From JBGTLW01 sp041743835 (GTDB taxonomy: Bacteria > Planctomycetota > Phycisphaerae > Phycisphaerales > Phycisphaeraceae), in assembly GCA_041743835.1 (NCBI GenBank), contig JBGTLW010000025.1:1-8061 (forward strand): a DNA stretch of 8,061 nucleotides, written 5' to 3'. This document shows, in pieces, positions 6,502 to 8,061 of the stretch. The first letter of the stretch is position 1; the number at the start of each line of letters is the position of its first letter. The notes under the pieces were generated by a model that was not told the DNA's origin, searched no databases, and saw only the letters and a program-made list of their open reading frames with translations. Position numbers and translations under genes: made by a program.

Positions 6502-6529
6502 TTGAACCCTGACCCCACATCCCTACACT
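6502..6529 (+). promoter_or_regulatory. Possible promoter of the phosphofructokinase gene
   Basis: TTGAAC (6502-6507) and TACACT (6524-6529), each four of six to consensus, are 16 bp apart. The predicted start near 6536 would give a leader of about 80 nt. The hairpin just upstream would insulate it from the preceding gene. This is a weak match in GC-rich DNA. Confidence 0.4.
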
Positions 6530-6603
6530 ACGCCATCCGCCGCCCGGCTTTTCGCCCCGGCGATGGCTACACACGACCCCCACAACCACCCACACCCCCC
6601 AGC

Positions 6604-6608
6604 AGGAG
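6604..6608 (+). promoter_or_regulatory. Strong ribosome binding site of the phosphofructokinase gene
   Basis: AGGAG lies 6 nt before ATG 6615. It is the best Shine-Dalgarno in the window and fixes the start. Together with the C-ending codons of the gene it suggests high expression. Confidence 0.8.
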
Positions 6609-6614
6609 CCACTC

Positions 6615-7832
6615 ATGGGCGCCAACGTTCTCAAAGGCAACGCCGTCATCGGACAGTCGGGCGGACCCACCGCCGTCATCAACGCGTCATTGGTCGGCGT
6701 CATCGAGGGCCTGCGCCCGGCCGTGACCGACGGGACCATCGGCAAGGTCTTCGGCGCGGTCCACGCGGTGTCGGGCATGAAGAACGACCAGTTCGTCGAG
6801 CTCCAGGACCTGCCGCAGGATCGGCTCGACCGCCTGGCCGCGACGCCGTCGTCGGGCCTCGGCTCATCGCGCGACAAGCCCGACCTCAACTACTGCAAGC
6901 AGGTCCTCGATGTGCTTGAGAAAAAGAACGTGCGCTACTTCTTCTACATCGGGGGCAACGACAGCTCCGACACCTGCCGCATCATCAACGAGGAAGCGGC
7001 CAAGCGCAACTACGAGCTCCGCGCGTTCCACGTGCCCAAGACCATCGACAACGACCTGATGGTCAACGACCACACGCCCGGCTACGGCAGCGCGGCCAAG
7101 TTCGTGGCCCAGGCGTTCCAGGGCGACAACCTGGACAACAAGGCCCTGCCCGGCGTCAAGATCAACATCATCATGGGACGACACGCCGGGTTCTTGACTG
7201 CCGCGGCCATGCTCGGCAAGCAGCACGAGGAAGACGGGCCGCACCTGGTGTACGTCCCCGAGGCGGCATTCGACGAGGACAAGTTCTGTGCGGATATCGA
7301 TGGCGTGCTCAAGAAGTATGGGCGGTGCCTGATCGCCGTCTCCGAGGGAATCCACGACAAGGACGGCACGCCGATGATGGCCCGGCTCCAGGAAGAAGTC
7401 GAACGCGATGCGCACGGCAACGTCCAGCTCTCCGGCTCGGGGGCGCTGGGCGACCTGCTCTCGGAAGTGGTGAAGACCAAGCTCAAGCACAAGCGGGTGC
7501 GTGCGGACACGTTCGGTTACCTGCAGCGCAGCTTCGCCGGCTGCACCAGCGCGGTGGACCAGGCGGAGGCCCGCGCCTCGGGCAAGGCCGCAGCCGAAGC
7601 GGCGCTGCGTGGCGACCGTGCTTCGGGTTCTATCGCGATCATCCGCACGAGCAACGCGCCCTACGCGGTGGAGTACCGCACGATCGACATCCGCGAAGTC
7701 GCTGCGCTGACCAAGCACCTGGACCCGCGATACATCATCGACGGCTGCCAGATCGACGACAGCTTCCGGGATTACGCCCTGCCGCTCACCGGCGGCCTGC
7801 CGCACATGGAGCAGCTCCGCCTCAAGGGTTAA
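6615..7832 (+). CDS. 6-phosphofructokinase, pyrophosphate-dependent type
   Basis: Predicted to catalyse reversible fructose 6-phosphate + PPi to fructose 1,6-bisphosphate + phosphate, serving both glycolysis and gluconeogenesis in the cytoplasm. The 405-aa protein has the phosphofructokinase A-family signatures: GQSGGPTAVINAS (13-25), IGGNDSSDT (112-120), PKTIDND (141-147) with catalytic Asp145, MGRHAGF (187-193), SEG (243-245, substrate-binding Glu244) and GYLQRS (301-306). Two positions mark the PPi type. Asp116 replaces the Gly of GGDGS in ATP enzymes and blocks the ATP pocket, and Lys142 stands where ATP enzymes have Gly in PGTIDND. Asn115 sits where most family members have the metal-binding Asp; GGNDS is, as I recall, a known subgroup rather than damage. 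The gene appears to be monocistronic, with its own possible promoter and a strong ribosome binding site. Confidence 0.93.
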   Translation: MGANVLKGNAVIGQSGGPTAVINASLVGVIEGLRPAVTDGTIGKVFGAVHAVSGMKNDQFVELQDLPQDRLDRLAATPSSGLGSSRDKPDLNYCKQVLDVLEKKNVRYFFYIGGNDSSDTCRIINEEAAKRNYELRAFHVPKTIDNDLMVNDHTPGYGSAAKFVAQAFQGDNLDNKALPGVKINIIMGRHAGFLTAAAMLGKQHEEDGPHLVYVPEAAFDEDKFCADIDGVLKKYGRCLIAVSEGIHDKDGTPMMARLQEEVERDAHGNVQLSGSGALGDLLSEVVKTKLKHKRVRADTFGYLQRSFAGCTSAVDQAEARASGKAAAEAALRGDRASGSIAIIRTSNAPYAVEYRTIDIREVAALTKHLDPRYIIDGCQIDDSFRDYALPLTGGLPHMEQLRLKG

Positions 7833-7861
7833 CCGCCGCGATTTTACGATACCTGCCTTCA

Positions 7862-7921
7862 CAGAGCCGCGCACGTAAGTAAGCGGTTGCCCCCGCATCA
7901 TCAGAGCCGCGCACGTAAGTA
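7862..7921. repeat. Direct repeat of 20 bp, two perfect copies 40 bp apart
   Basis: CAGAGCCGCGCACGTAAGTA occurs at 7862-7881 and again at 7902-7921, with a 20-bp unique spacer. After the first copy comes AGCGGTT, so AGCCGC (7865-7870) can pair with GCGGTT (7883-7888) as a 6-bp stem with one G-T pair. The second copy lacks that arm. It lies just after the phosphofructokinase stop. It resembles short dispersed repeats I remember from planctomycete intergenic regions, without a search to confirm it. Confidence 0.7.
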
Positions 7922-7946
7922 GTCGTCCCTGAATAACCCCGCTTCC

Positions 7947-8028
7947 CCTTGCGTTTCAAGGTGAACCGCGGCGGGTGGCCGCGCGTAGATTGCAAGGTAT
8001 CGTTGTGCCAACGGCCAGAACCTTGCAA
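7947..8028 (+). promoter_or_regulatory. Chain of three hairpins in the leader of the gene starting at 8043
   Basis: Three perfect stems follow one another: CCTTG/CAAGG (7947-7951, 7957-7961), CGCGGC/GCCGCG (7967-7972, 7978-7983) and TTGCAAGGT/ACCTTGCAA (7990-7998, 8020-8028). The last encloses CGTTG/CAACG (8001-8005, 8009-8013). CCTTGC at 7947-7952 can also pair with GCAAGG at 7992-7997, which would undo the first and third stems. This is an either/or design as in attenuators and riboswitches. Alternatively, the two TTGCAA palindromes, 33 bp apart, could be operator sites. I match it to no known riboswitch class. Confidence 0.4.
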
Positions 8029-8042
8029 GACGGAGCTCACGG

Positions 8043-8061
8043 ATGAAGCCTCAATCACCCG
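8043..8061 (+). CDS. Probable start of a gene cut by the window end
   Basis: ATG 8043 opens the frame MKPQSP and runs off the window. GGAG at 8032-8035 lies 7 nt upstream, a good ribosome binding distance, and a structured leader precedes it. Six residues are too few to name a product. The lysine just after the Met would fit a signal peptide or prepilin leader, but that is speculation. Confidence 0.5.

Noticed and set aside
6864..7901. Open frame of 345 codons on the - strand opposite the phosphofructokinase gene
   Set aside because: It is the antisense of a gene with complete catalytic motifs; no domain is visible.
7862..7921. Minimal CRISPR array
   Set aside because: There are only two repeats, a 20-bp spacer is too short, there are no cas genes, and the flanks suggest a dispersed repeat.
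7822..8058. Open frame of 78 codons on the - strand at the right end
   Set aside because: It spans the direct repeats and hairpins, contains low-complexity translated repeat, and opposes a gene start with a good ribosome binding site.

Overview
This is a high-GC, gene-dense bacterial chromosome segment. Several things suggest Planctomycetota, most likely a Phycisphaerae-like lineage: the character of the aldo/keto reductase and of the acidic hypothetical protein, an actinobacterial/planctomycete-type 3-isopropylmalate dehydrogenase, a pyrophosphate-type phosphofructokinase, several genes with weak or no Shine-Dalgarno sequence, and palindromic intergenic repeats. That placement is inference; no rRNA or other phylogenetic marker is present.

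Layout. On the + strand: the 3' part of an aldo/keto reductase (to 881); leuB-like NAD-dependent beta-decarboxylating dehydrogenase (925-2019); a 121-bp gap with two inverted copies of a 22-nt palindromic element; an MFS exporter of the DHA3/EntS type (2141-3457); a 265-bp AT-richer gap with a perfect 10-bp inverted repeat, a good sigma70-type promoter and a terminator-like hairpin; and a class I SAM-dependent methyltransferase of unknown substrate (3723-4565). A hairpin-rich 119-bp gap separates this convergently from rsmE (16S rRNA m3U1498 methyltransferase, - strand, 4685-5419). Divergent from rsmE is an acidic, internally repeated, probably tail-anchored hypothetical protein (5587-6447). 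Then come a PPi-type 6-phosphofructokinase (6615-7832) and a 210-bp non-coding end. That end holds a 20-nt direct repeat and a series of hairpins leading to the probable start codon of a gene that continues past the window (8043).

The genes do not form one pathway. They are mostly independent housekeeping and accessory functions: leucine synthesis, glycolysis/gluconeogenesis, ribosome modification and export. Only the AKR-leuB pair is close enough (43 bp) to suggest co-transcription. I see no mobile element, CRISPR array, RNA gene of a known family, or defence/toxin system. The least explained parts are the two structured leader-like regions (about 3582-3722 and 7947-8042), the kissing-loop-capable element between the convergent genes, and the repeat-bearing acidic protein.
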